Below are positions 14,458-22,250 of a stretch of 64,000 bases of DNA, piece after piece. The DNA lies in NCBI RefSeq assembly GCF_022968825.1, contig NZ_JALHKS010000003.1:62001-126000 (forward strand), written 5' to 3'. The notes beneath the pieces were generated by a model. It made no database searches, was not told the origin of the DNA, and worked only from the letters and a program-made list of their open reading frames with translations. Numbering within the stretch: the first letter of the stretch is position 1; every line of letters starts with the position of its first letter. Source of the stretch: Chryseobacterium salipaludis (GTDB taxonomy: Bacteria > Bacteroidota > Bacteroidia > Flavobacteriales > Weeksellaceae). The position numbers and the translations under genes were made by a program.

Positions 14458-17088
14458 ATGAAAATTGAAAAAATACAAGTTTTACGGGGACCGAACATCT
14501 GGAGTATTCGCCGGCAGAAGCTGGTACAGATGCGGCTGAACCTCGAGGAGGTTGAACAACTGCCGACCAACAAGATTGATGGCTTCCGCGAACGGCTGGA
14601 AGCTCTGATTCCTTCGCTGCACACGCATCGCTGCTCGGAAGGCGTCGAAGGCGGCTTTTTTCAACGGGTAGAGATGGGCACCTGGATGGGCCACGTCATT
14701 GAACACATTGCCCTGGAAATACAGACACTTGCGGGTATGGACACTGGTTTTGGTCGTACCAGAGAAACCAAAACGCCGGGCACTTATAATGTCGTTTTCA
14801 GTTATCTTGAAGAAAACTGCGGCGTATTTGCCGCCGAAGAATCAGTGGCAATTGCCGAAGCGCTGATCGCGGGCGAACCTTATGACATTGATGCCTGCCT
14901 ACAGCAACTGCGTGAGATCCGCGAAAAAGAACGACTGGGGCCTTCCACCGGAAGCATTGTTCAGGAAGCAGTTGCCAGAAGAATTCCGTGGATTCGCCTG
15001 GGCAAGAATTCTCTGGTGCAATTGGGCTATGGTGTAAACCAGCAGCGTTTCCAGGCCACCATTACCGGCAAAACCAGTTCTATTGCAGTGGAAATTGCCT
15101 GTAATAAAGAGCTTACAAAAAAAATGCTGACCGACGCAGCTATTCCTGTGCCCGGCGGAACCGTAATCTCGGATGAAGCCGGCCTTAAAAAAAAGGTCGA
15201 AGAACTCGGTTTTCCGATTGTTCTGAAACCGCTGTATGGTAATCATGGTAAAGGTTCTACGATTAATATCCAGGATTACGAAACGGCTTTGCAAGGACTT
15301 GAGTTTGCGCAGAAGTTTTCCGAAAAGGTTATTATAGAAAGATATATTTCAGGCTACGACTTCCGTGTTTTGGTGATTGATAACAAAATGGTAGCAGCCG
15401 CACGACGCGTTCCGGCACACGTGATCGGAAACGGAAAGCTCACTATTCAGGAATTGATCGATAAGGAGAATCAGGATCCGCGCCGCGGTTTCGGCCATGA
15501 AAATGTCTTGACGGAAATAATCGTTGATAAGGATACCCACGCGCTGCTGCAAAACCTTAAGTACACTTTAGAGTCAGTACCAAAAAGCGGTGAAATTATT
15601 TATTTAAAATCCACTGCCAATTTATCGACCGGCGGAACTTCTATTGATGTTACAGATCTCGTGCATCCGGAAAATATAACGCTGGCGGAACGTGTCTCCC
15701 GTATTGTGGGACTGGATGTATGCGGTATTGATATTATCGCTGAAAACCTGACCCAACCTTTAAAAGAAAGCGGTGGCGCCATCTTGGAAGTAAATGCCGC
15801 GCCCGGCTTCAGGATGCATCTCGCGCCCGGAGAAGGTCTGCCGCGGAATGTTGCAGCGCCTGTAGTTGATATGTTATATCCACCGGGCAAACCGGCCACC
15901 ATTCCCATTATCGCTGTTACCGGAACCAATGGTAAGACTACGACCACCAGATTAATTGCCCATATCGTCAAAAGCAATGGCTACCGTGTGGGATTCACCA
16001 CCTCAGATGGAATCTATATTCAAAATACGATGCTGAGCAAAGGGGATACAACCGGTCCTTTGTCAGCGGAATTTGTATTGAAGGATCCAACTGTGGAATT
16101 TGCCGTGCTGGAAACTGCGCGCGGGGGAATTTTGCGCTCCGGCCTGGGTTTCAGTTCATGCGATATCGGTGTTCTGACCAATATTAAAGAAGATCATTTG
16201 GGTCTGAGCGATATCCACAGTCTTAAGGATCTTACCCGAGTTAAAAGAGTTGTGCTGGATGCGGTGAAAAAAGACGGTTGGAATATTCTCAACGCTGAAG
16301 ATGAATATTCCATGAAACTTCTGAATGACCTCGATGCAAGAGTGGCTATTTTCAGCCTTGATGAAAACAATCCGCACATTAAAAAATTCTCCAGGGAAGG
16401 AAAAATATGCTGCGTTTTCGAGGAAGGTTTTATCACCATTAAAAAAGGCGATTGGAAAATCCGGATTGCGAAAGCCAACAATATCCCGATCACGATGGAT
16501 GGAAAAGCGAAGTTCATGGTCGCCAATGTCTTGGCGGCATCGCTGGCTGCGTACCTTTATGGTTTCGGAATTGAGGATATTGCTAATTCACTCCGCACTT
16601 TTATTCCAAGCCCCATGCTCACACCCGGCAGGCTCAATGTTTTTAAATTCAAGAAGTTTAAAGTGCTTATTGACTTTGCGCATAATCCGGCCAGTTATGA
16701 GGCCATTGAGGATTATCTGAAAAATGTGGAAGCGACCAAAAAAATAGGAATTATTTCCGGTGTTGGAGACCGCCGGGATAGCGACATTAAAGAATGCGGC
16801 AAGATTGCCGGTCGCATGTTTGATCACATTATCATCCGAAATGAGCGGCATCTGCGTGGGAGAACGGAGGAGGAAATTAATGAGTTGCTGATCGCCGGAA
16901 TTCTGGAAGCGGGCCGAAATGTTCACTATGAAAATATTCCCAAGGAAACCGAAGCACTGAAACATGCCATAAGCATGGCTGAGGAAGGCACTTTTATTAC
17001 TGCTTTAAGTGATGTGGTGGCAAATGCGATTGATCTTGTGCAGGAATATCAGCAAAAAGAAATCCTGGAAGAAGGAGGTTCGGCTTAA
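14458..17088 (+). CDS. cphA: Cyanophycin synthetase
   Basis: This 876-residue enzyme builds cyanophycin (poly-Asp with Arg side chains) from aspartate and arginine using ATP. Three parts are visible: an N-terminal domain (1-~160, including RGPNIWSIRRQKLVQM), an ATP-grasp domain (~215-470, with PLYGNHGKGSTIN and EVNAAPGFRMHLAP) that adds Asp, and a Mur-ligase-like domain with P-loop GTNGKTTTTRL (near 488) that adds Arg. Its length matches CphA1. It is divergent from cphB-iaaA, so making and using the polymer are encoded in one locus. A strong terminator follows. Confidence 0.95.
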   Translation: MKIEKIQVLRGPNIWSIRRQKLVQMRLNLEEVEQLPTNKIDGFRERLEALIPSLHTHRCSEGVEGGFFQRVEMGTWMGHVIEHIALEIQTLAGMDTGFGRTRETKTPGTYNVVFSYLEENCGVFAAEESVAIAEALIAGEPYDIDACLQQLREIREKERLGPSTGSIVQEAVARRIPWIRLGKNSLVQLGYGVNQQRFQATITGKTSSIAVEIACNKELTKKMLTDAAIPVPGGTVISDEAGLKKKVEELGFPIVLKPLYGNHGKGSTINIQDYETALQGLEFAQKFSEKVIIERYISGYDFRVLVIDNKMVAAARRVPAHVIGNGKLTIQELIDKENQDPRRGFGHENVLTEIIVDKDTHALLQNLKYTLESVPKSGEIIYLKSTANLSTGGTSIDVTDLVHPENITLAERVSRIVGLDVCGIDIIAENLTQPLKESGGAILEVNAAPGFRMHLAPGEGLPRNVAAPVVDMLYPPGKPATIPIIAVTGTNGKTTTTRLIAHIVKSNGYRVGFTTSDGIYIQNTMLSKGDTTGPLSAEFVLKDPTVEFAVLETARGGILRSGLGFSSCDIGVLTNIKEDHLGLSDIHSLKDLTRVKRVVLDAVKKDGWNILNAEDEYSMKLLNDLDARVAIFSLDENNPHIKKFSREGKICCVFEEGFITIKKGDWKIRIAKANNIPITMDGKAKFMVANVLAASLAAYLYGFGIEDIANSLRTFIPSPMLTPGRLNVFKFKKFKVLIDFAHNPASYEAIEDYLKNVEATKKIGIISGVGDRRDSDIKECGKIAGRMFDHIIIRNERHLRGRTEEEINELLIAGILEAGRNVHYENIPKETEALKHAISMAEEGTFITALSDVVANAIDLVQEYQQKEILEEGGSA

Positions 17089-17107
17089 GGATTATACACT
17101 TTAATTT

Positions 17108-17156
17108 AAACCGGTGATTGCAGTTCATACAGAAGGGCAGTCATCGGTTTTTCCTT
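17108..17156 (+). terminator. Intrinsic terminator after cphA
   Basis: A long 14-bp stem (17108-17121 with 17137-17150, two G-T pairs) is followed by TTCCTTTTATTTTT. Confidence 0.8.
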
Positions 17157-17176
17157 TTATTTTTGATTTAATTCCG

Positions 17177-17184
17177 TACTTTTG
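17177..17184 (+). promoter_or_regulatory. -7 promoter box for dnaX (leaderless)
   Basis: TACTTTTG (TAnnTTTG) ends 4 nt before the dnaX ATG. Confidence 0.6.
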
Positions 17185-17188
17185 ACCA

Positions 17189-18277
17189 ATGGAAAATTTT
17201 GTAGTTTCTGCCCGCAAATATCGTCCTCAGGAGTTTGATACGGTCGTTGGCCAATCGCACATTACGGATACGCTGGAGCATGCCATTGCTGAAAATCAGT
17301 TGGCACAAGCGTTGCTATTCTGCGGCCCGCGCGGTGTGGGTAAAACGACCTGCGCCCGCATTCTGGCGCGCAAGATTAATGAGCGCGACGGATCTACTTC
17401 GGAAGACAATTTCAGCTATAATATTTTCGAGCTGGATGCAGCTTCCAATAACTCGGTAGATAATATCCGGGAACTCACCGATCAGATTCGTTTCGGTCCG
17501 CAGGTCGGGAAATACAAGATTTATATTATTGATGAGGTGCATATGCTTTCGCAGGCGGCCTTCAATGCTTTCCTGAAAACCCTGGAGGAACCACCGGCAC
17601 ACGCAATTTTTATTCTCGCCACTACAGAAAAGCACAAAATCATTCCGACGATTTTATCCAGATGTCAGATTTTTGATTTTAAAAGAATTACGATCGAGGA
17701 TATCCAGCAGCATTTAAAGAAGATTGCAGAAAAGGAGGGGATTTCCTACGAAGATGACGCATTATATTTAATTGCCCAGAAAGCAGACGGCGCACTTCGG
17801 GATGCGCTTTCCATTTTTGATCGCCTGGCAACTTTTTGCCAGCGAAACATTACCATGGCCAAGGCCGCCGAGGTGCTGAATGTTCTGGATTACGAGCAAT
17901 ACCTCAATATGGCCTCACTTTGTTTTGATAATAAAATAAGTGAAGCTTTGGTTTCTTTGGACGAAATTATCCGTCGCGGTTTCAGCCCGCACATTTTTAT
18001 CGGTGGAATGGGCAGCCATTTCCGTGATCTGATGATGTCGCAACACCCGCAGACTCTCTCACTCATTGAAGCCAGCGAGCATACGAAGCAGCGTTTCCGT
18101 GAAGAAAGCGCGAGATGGACACCACAGCAGTTGGTGGATGCAGTGGAAATCTGTAACCATGCCGATATTAATTACAAATCATCTAAAAACCCGCGGCTGA
18201 CGGTGGAAATTGCACTCATGCAACTCTGTTCACTGACAGCGGCAGGAGAAAACGCGCTTAAAAAAAAAAGTTCCTGA
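17189..18277 (+). CDS. dnaX: DnaX short form (gamma-like), terminated in the zero frame
   Basis: Without a shift, translation ends at TGA 18275-18277, two codons after the A run, giving 362 residues: domains I-III of the clamp loader without the tau tail. This mirrors the E. coli gamma subunit, which also ends just after its slip site. The short form would load clamps but could not bind polymerase or helicase. Whether it is stable and used here is inference. Confidence 0.6.
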   Translation: MENFVVSARKYRPQEFDTVVGQSHITDTLEHAIAENQLAQALLFCGPRGVGKTTCARILARKINERDGSTSEDNFSYNIFELDAASNNSVDNIRELTDQIRFGPQVGKYKIYIIDEVHMLSQAAFNAFLKTLEEPPAHAIFILATTEKHKIIPTILSRCQIFDFKRITIEDIQQHLKKIAEKEGISYEDDALYLIAQKADGALRDALSIFDRLATFCQRNITMAKAAEVLNVLDYEQYLNMASLCFDNKISEALVSLDEIIRRGFSPHIFIGGMGSHFRDLMMSQHPQTLSLIEASEHTKQRFREESARWTPQQLVDAVEICNHADINYKSSKNPRLTVEIALMQLCSLTAAGENALKKKSS

Positions 18278-18900
18278 TTTTACCGCCGGCTAAACTGACC
18301 GGCGATGAAAAGGCAAAAGTTACCCGACCGGCAGCGCAGGTCATTGCAGAACCAGCTCCCAAGCTTGATGCAAAAAAAACTTTTGAGCCGCTTAAAGAAG
18401 CAGCAACGCCCGAGATTAAAACAACGGCGCCGATTGGAACAAGAAGAAGCAGCTCAGGCTTTAGCATTACCGCTGCTCTGAAAAAATCAGAGAAAAAGCC
18501 TGAAGAAAACGTTCTGGTCGAAACGAAGGTTTTGCCGAGTTCGCACTGGAGCGAAACCGATTTGCACAAGGAATGGCAATTGTTTCTGCGAAAACTGCAG
18601 CAGGAAGAAGTATTGGTGTTTAATGCCATCAGCTCCTTTCAGCTCAACAAAAAAGGTGAGGATACCGTGGAAGTCACCTACCCATCTGAATCAGCCCGCA
18701 CTGAGTTTGACAAGGTGCGCGCTGAGTTTTTCAATCACTTCATGCATAAGGTGAATCATTTTAACATTAAGACGGAATATAAACTTGATGTAACAATGAA
18801 GCGCGAAGTCATGACCAAGCGAAAGATTTTTGATAAATTTGTTGAAATAAATCCGGTTCTTAAAGAACTGGATGAATACTTTAAATTCGACTTTAACTAA
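17189..18900 (+). CDS. dnaX: DNA polymerase III subunit tau (dnaX), full length through a -1 frameshift
   Basis: The clamp-loader ATPase has Walker A GPRGVGKTT (46-54), Walker B DEVHMLS and sensor-1 LSRC. After residue 360 the frame shifts by -1 at a run of ten A (18260-18269). The -1 frame is open from there to the stop at 18898-18900, giving about 570 residues. The extra 210 residues have a low-complexity Pro/Ala/Lys linker, then a domain with HWSETDLHKEWQLFLRK and a closing KFVEINPVLKELDEYFKFDFN typical of Flavobacteriia DnaX tails. Both parts are therefore real. The zinc module (CxxC cysteines) of E. coli DnaX is absent between GKTT and ELDAASNN. Alternatives to programmed shifting are RNA polymerase slippage, a strain mutation or a homopolymer error. 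Confidence 0.85.
18244..18310 (+). promoter_or_regulatory. Putative programmed -1 frameshift signal in dnaX
   Basis: Three elements are visible. An AGGAGA (18244-18249) lies 10 nt upstream of the A run. The slip site is A10 followed by G (18260-18270), read in zero frame as AAA AAA AAA AGT. The stem-loop pairs 18278-18289 with 18299-18310: six GC-rich pairs (CGCCGG/CCGGCG), one C-A mismatch, then five more pairs, with a 9-nt loop. Spacing from the last slippery A in frame (18268) to the stem is 9 nt. The same three parts make up the E. coli dnaX signal. Confidence 0.7.
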
Positions 18901-18924
18901 ATTTTACACCCATATTTTATCGTG

Positions 18925-19992
18925 ATGGACTTGAAAACCCTTGAAAACAACTGGATCAACCAGTTTCCGCAACCGCTGATTATTGCCGGACCATGTAGCG
19001 CTGAAAGCGAAACGCAAATGATGGAAACCGCGCGTCTTATTAAAGAAAATAATCTGCCGGTGCCTGTCTATCGCGCGGGGATATGGAAACCCAGAACGAA
19101 ACCCAACGGTTTCGAAGGTGTAGGAGCGATCGGCTTGAAATGGCTGCAGAAGGTAAAAGAAGAGTACGGCTTTAAAACGGCGACGGAAGTGGCAAATGCC
19201 TACCACGTGGAAGAAGCCTTGGCTGCCGATATTGATATTTTGTGGATTGGCGCACGCAGTACAGTGAACCCTTTTACGGTGCAGGAAATCGCCGTCGCGC
19301 TGAAAGGAACCGATAAGCCGGTGCTCGTTAAAAATCCCGTGAATCCGGATTTACCCTTGTGGATCGGCGCACTGGAAAGACTTCTGGGCCAGGATATTCA
19401 TAACCTCGGGGTTATTCACCGTGGTTTCTCTAATTACCAAAAAACGAAATACCGCAATATCCCGAACTGGCAGATTGCGCTTGATTTTAAAAACGAATTT
19501 CCTAATATTCCCATGCTGGTAGATCCCTCCCACATTTGCGGGAACCGCACCGGTTTAGCAGCAGTAGCACAGGAAGCGCTCAACGTGGGCTATGAGGGAA
19601 TGATGATTGAAACTCATTACCAGCCGGACGAAGCCTGGAGTGATGCTGCACAGCAAATCACGCCGGAGGTGCTGGGTTCCATGATCAATAATCTGCAGAT
19701 CCGTACGCAGGATATTTCCCAATTTGATGATGAAATGGGCCGCCACCGTACTTTTATTTCTGATCTCGATTTTCAGCTGATTGACCTATTGTCCCAGCGA
19801 ATGAAAATTTCAGAAAAAATCGGAACACTGAAAAAGAAGAATAATATTGCGATCTTCCAGCCAGACCGCTGGAGAGTGATTACCGAATACGCTAATGCAA
19901 AAGCTGATGAATCCGGTATGTCTGCAGAATTCATCGAGCGCATCTTTAAGGCAATCCACGAGGAATCTATTGAAGTTCAGAATAATATTTAG
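18925..19992 (+). CDS. Bifunctional DAHP synthase / chorismate mutase (type II CM)
   Basis: This 355-residue fusion catalyses the first step of the shikimate pathway and the chorismate-to-prephenate step. The N-terminal part (~1-260) is a KDO8P-like class I-beta DAHP synthase with IIAGPCSAES, RAGIWKPRTKPNGFEG, KNPVNPDLPLW and DPSHICGNR. The C-terminal ~90 residues are a helical AroQ chorismate mutase (ISDLDFQLIDLLSQRMKISEKIG). The fusion lets prephenate regulate DAHP synthesis, as known for Bacteroidetes and some Firmicutes. ATG 18925 was chosen; a GTG directly before it is also in frame. rsgA follows after 2 nt. Confidence 0.92.
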   Translation: MDLKTLENNWINQFPQPLIIAGPCSAESETQMMETARLIKENNLPVPVYRAGIWKPRTKPNGFEGVGAIGLKWLQKVKEEYGFKTATEVANAYHVEEALAADIDILWIGARSTVNPFTVQEIAVALKGTDKPVLVKNPVNPDLPLWIGALERLLGQDIHNLGVIHRGFSNYQKTKYRNIPNWQIALDFKNEFPNIPMLVDPSHICGNRTGLAAVAQEALNVGYEGMMIETHYQPDEAWSDAAQQITPEVLGSMINNLQIRTQDISQFDDEMGRHRTFISDLDFQLIDLLSQRMKISEKIGTLKKKNNIAIFQPDRWRVITEYANAKADESGMSAEFIERIFKAIHEESIEVQNNI

Positions 19993-19994
19993 TA

Positions 19995-20921
19995 GTGCAG
20001 GGACTGATCATTAAATCTACAGGGAGCTGGTATCAGGTGCTGGAGCAGGAATCGCAGCAGATTTACGAAGCGCGCATTCGCGGAAAATTTAAATTACTGA
20101 AAACCCGCCTCACGAATCCGCTCGCTGTAGGTGATCACGTGCAGTTTAGTCTGGAAAAGGATGATATTGCCTGGATCACAAAGATTGAACCCCGCAGAAA
20201 TTACCTGATCCGCAAATCTGTTAATTTAAGTAAAGAAGCCCATATCATCGCGTCCAATATTGATGTGGCGTGTTTCATCTTCACCCTTAAACATCCTGAA
20301 ACTTCACTTGGTTTTCTGGACCGCTTCCTGGCCTGCTGCGAAGCCTATTCGATACGTCCGGTTATTCTTTTTAATAAGACAGATTTGCTTTTTGCGGAAG
20401 AAACTGAAATTTGTGAAAGTTTAAAACTCATGTACGAGCAAATCGGCTATCAGTGCCTGCTCATTTCTTCCTACAGTGGTCAGAATCTGGAGGCGCTGCG
20501 TGATTTATTAAAAGATCAGGTCAGTGTCTTTTTTGGCCATTCCGGCAGCGGCAAATCTACGCTGGTAAATGCCTTGCAACCCGATCTTAATTTAAGAACC
20601 TCTGAAATTTCCGAAACGCATCTGAAAGGGAAGCATACAACCACTTTCGCCCAAATGCATTTCTGGTCTTTTGGCGGCAGCGTTATCGATACGCCGGGGG
20701 TCCGCGAATTTGGAATGATCGATATGGAAAAGGAAGATATTCAGCATTTCTTTCCTGAAATTTTTGCCACCGGCAGAAGCTGTAAGTTTCACAATTGTCT
20801 CCATCTGAACGAACCGAAATGTGCCGTGCTTGCGGGACTGCAAACCGGCGCGATAGAGGAGAGCCGCTATCTGACCTATCTGAAACTTATGGAAGAAACT
20901 GAAGAGCAAAACATGGTATAA
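19995..20921 (+). CDS. rsgA: Ribosome small subunit GTPase RsgA
   Basis: This 308-residue circularly permuted GTPase has an OB-fold N-terminus (GLIIKSTGSWYQVLE). The GTPase motifs are in the order G4 (LFNKTD), G1 (FGHSGSGKST) and G3 (DTPGV), followed by a zinc-binding tail CKFHNCLHLNEPKC. It helps late maturation of the 30S subunit. The start is a GTG at 19995, which agrees with the normal family start and lies 2 nt after the previous stop; no ATG is available nearby, so translational coupling is likely. Confidence 0.93.
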   Translation: MQGLIIKSTGSWYQVLEQESQQIYEARIRGKFKLLKTRLTNPLAVGDHVQFSLEKDDIAWITKIEPRRNYLIRKSVNLSKEAHIIASNIDVACFIFTLKHPETSLGFLDRFLACCEAYSIRPVILFNKTDLLFAEETEICESLKLMYEQIGYQCLLISSYSGQNLEALRDLLKDQVSVFFGHSGSGKSTLVNALQPDLNLRTSEISETHLKGKHTTTFAQMHFWSFGGSVIDTPGVREFGMIDMEKEDIQHFFPEIFATGRSCKFHNCLHLNEPKCAVLAGLQTGAIEESRYLTYLKLMEETEEQNMV

Positions 20922-20947
20922 AAAAACCCAGCCGAGGCTGGGTAAAA
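20920..20947 (-). terminator. Minus-strand hairpin with T run at the end of rsgA
   Basis: ACCCAGC/GCTGGGT has loop CGAG. On the plus strand it is followed by TAAAAAC, so it cannot be a standard plus-strand terminator. On the minus strand it is followed by seven T. Confidence 0.55.
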
Positions 20948-21044
20948 ACTAATAACCATGAAAACTCAAATTAAACATGAGAATCGTAAATCAGATTTAC
21001 AAGTTCTGTGCCAAATGAAATCCGGCCGTTCTCATTGAGAATTT
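20920..21044 (-). ncRNA. Candidate structured RNA in the rsgA-ndk gap
   Basis: Minus-strand reading starts after a -7 box TATATTTG (21050-21057). It passes hairpins TTCTC/GAGAA (21029-21041) and GTAAAT/ATTTAC (20986-21000), and ends in an ACCCAGC/GCTGGGT hairpin (20927-20944) with a T run that is present only on the minus strand. ATGAGAA (20977-20983) can alternatively pair with TTCTCAT (21029-21035), so two folds exclude each other. A 26-codon plus-strand frame at 20958-21038 is the competing reading. No known RNA family was recognised. Confidence 0.4.
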
Positions 21045-21049
21045 CAAGA

Positions 21050-21057
21050 CAAATATA
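21050..21057 (-). promoter_or_regulatory. Minus-strand -7 box in the rsgA-ndk gap
   Basis: TATATTTG on the minus strand points toward the hairpins at 20920-21041, away from ndk. No minus-strand protein gene lies downstream before rsgA. Confidence 0.4.
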
Positions 21058-21069
21058 TAAAAGTTTTTG

Positions 21070-21077
21070 TATTTTCG
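21070..21077 (+). promoter_or_regulatory. -7-like box for ndk
   Basis: TATTTTCG, one base off TAnnTTTG, ends 21 nt before the ndk ATG. Confidence 0.45.
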
Positions 21078-21098
21078 CACCACTAAAAAATACGATTT

Positions 21099-21518
21099 AT
21101 GTCAGGTAATATTACATTCACCATGATTAAGCCGGATGCAGTGGCAGACGGGCATATTGGTGCAATCCTCGGAAAAATTTCTGAAGCAGGTTTTAAAATT
21201 AAAGCGATGAAGCTTACGCAGCTAACGGTGGCTGATGCAAAGAAATTTTACGAAGTACATGCTGAGCGTCCTTTCTATGGTGAACTTGTGGATTTCATGA
21301 GCTCCGGACCTATTGTCGCAGCCGTTCTGGAAAAAGACAATGCCGTAGAAGATTTCCGTAAACTGATCGGCGCGACCAATCCGGCGGAAGCTGCAGAAGG
21401 AACAATCCGTAAAATGTTTGCCAGAAGCCTGGGCGAGAACGCAGTGCACGGTTCAGACTCTGACGAGAATGCCAAAATTGAAGCTGACTTCCATTTTGCC
21501 GGCCGCGAGGTTTTCTAA
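21099..21518 (+). CDS. ndk: Nucleoside diphosphate kinase
   Basis: This 139-residue enzyme moves the gamma-phosphate of ATP onto other NDPs through a phosphohistidine. The active-site His is in [12 protein letters not shown], and the start [10 protein letters not shown] and the [11 protein letters not shown] segment are family standards. It has the usual length for a cytoplasmic tetramer/hexamer-forming NDPK. It is a single-gene unit between the promoter at 21070 and the terminator at 21545. Confidence 0.95.
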   Translation: MSGNITFTMIKPDAVADGHIGAILGKISEAGFKIKAMKLTQLTVADAKKFYEVHAERPFYGELVDFMSSGPIVAAVLEKDNAVEDFRKLIGATNPAEAAEGTIRKMFARSLGENAVHGSDSDENAKIEADFHFAGREVF

Positions 21519-21544
21519 ATAAAGAAAATCAACGAGATAAAAAC

Positions 21545-21575
21545 AAACCCCGCTTGCTGGCGGGGTTTATTTGTT
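21545..21575. terminator. Bidirectional terminator between ndk and rpe
   Basis: A 9-bp stem AAACCCCGC/GCGGGGTTT with a 6-nt loop has T runs on both sides. Confidence 0.85.
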
Positions 21576-21577
21576 TT

Positions 21578-22228
21578 TTAAAGTTTAAGCAGTTCAATGG
21601 TCCGCTCCGGGTCCGCAGAACTGAAAACAGCATTGCCGGCTACCAATACATCAGCACCCGCGTCAAAAAGTTTACCCGCATTTTCCGTATTCACACCGCC
21701 ATCCACCTGGATCAGCGCTGTTGCATTATTTGCCAGAATTAAATCCTTCGTTTGCGAAATCTTGCGGTAGGTGTTTTCAATAAAGGTTTGTCCGCCAAAG
21801 CCGGGATTCACACTCATCAGCAATACCAGGTCCACTTCGTTGATGATATCTTCCAATAACAGGACAGGTGTGGCCGGATTTAAAACCACGCCAGCTTTCG
21901 CACCTTTCTGCTGAATCTGCGTAATGGTTCGGTGCAAATGCGTGCACGCTTCATAATGCACCGAGACCAAATCAGCACCGGCCTGCACAAACTGCTCCAC
22001 ATATTTCTCAGGCTCCACAATCATAAGGTGCACATCCTTAAATTTGGTGCTATGCTGCTGCACGGTTTTCATCACCGGGAAACCAAAAGAAATGTTCGGT
22101 ACAAAGCATCCGTCCATCACATCGATGTGCAGCCAGTCTGCCTGCGATCGGTTGAGCATCTCAATGTCGCGCTGCAAATGCCCGAAGTCCGCAGAGAGCA
22201 GGGAAGGAGCGATTAATTTTGTTTTCAT
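21578..22228 (-). CDS. rpe: Ribulose-phosphate 3-epimerase
   Basis: This 216-residue TIM-barrel enzyme interconverts ribulose 5-phosphate and xylulose 5-phosphate in the pentose phosphate pathway. Metal and catalytic segments are present: LHIDVMDGCFVPN, HLMIVEPEKYV, VHYEAC, VNPGFGGQTFI and IQVDGGVN. It is downstream of the M42 peptidase gene on the same strand (22-nt gap), so the two may be cotranscribed without an evident functional link. Confidence 0.95.
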   Translation of the reverse strand: MKTKLIAPSLLSADFGHLQRDIEMLNRSQADWLHIDVMDGCFVPNISFGFPVMKTVQQHSTKFKDVHLMIVEPEKYVEQFVQAGADLVSVHYEACTHLHRTITQIQQKGAKAGVVLNPATPVLLLEDIINEVDLVLLMSVNPGFGGQTFIENTYRKISQTKDLILANNATALIQVDGGVNTENAGKLFDAGADVLVAGNAVFSSADPERTIELLKL

Positions 22229-22250
22229 TCTTACTTTTTATTATACTTTA

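Noticed and set aside
20958-21038. 26-codon frame after the rsgA hairpin
   Set aside because: No hydrophobic or conserved pattern; it lies across hairpins and on the strand opposite to the likely transcript. Kept only as an alternative to the RNA.
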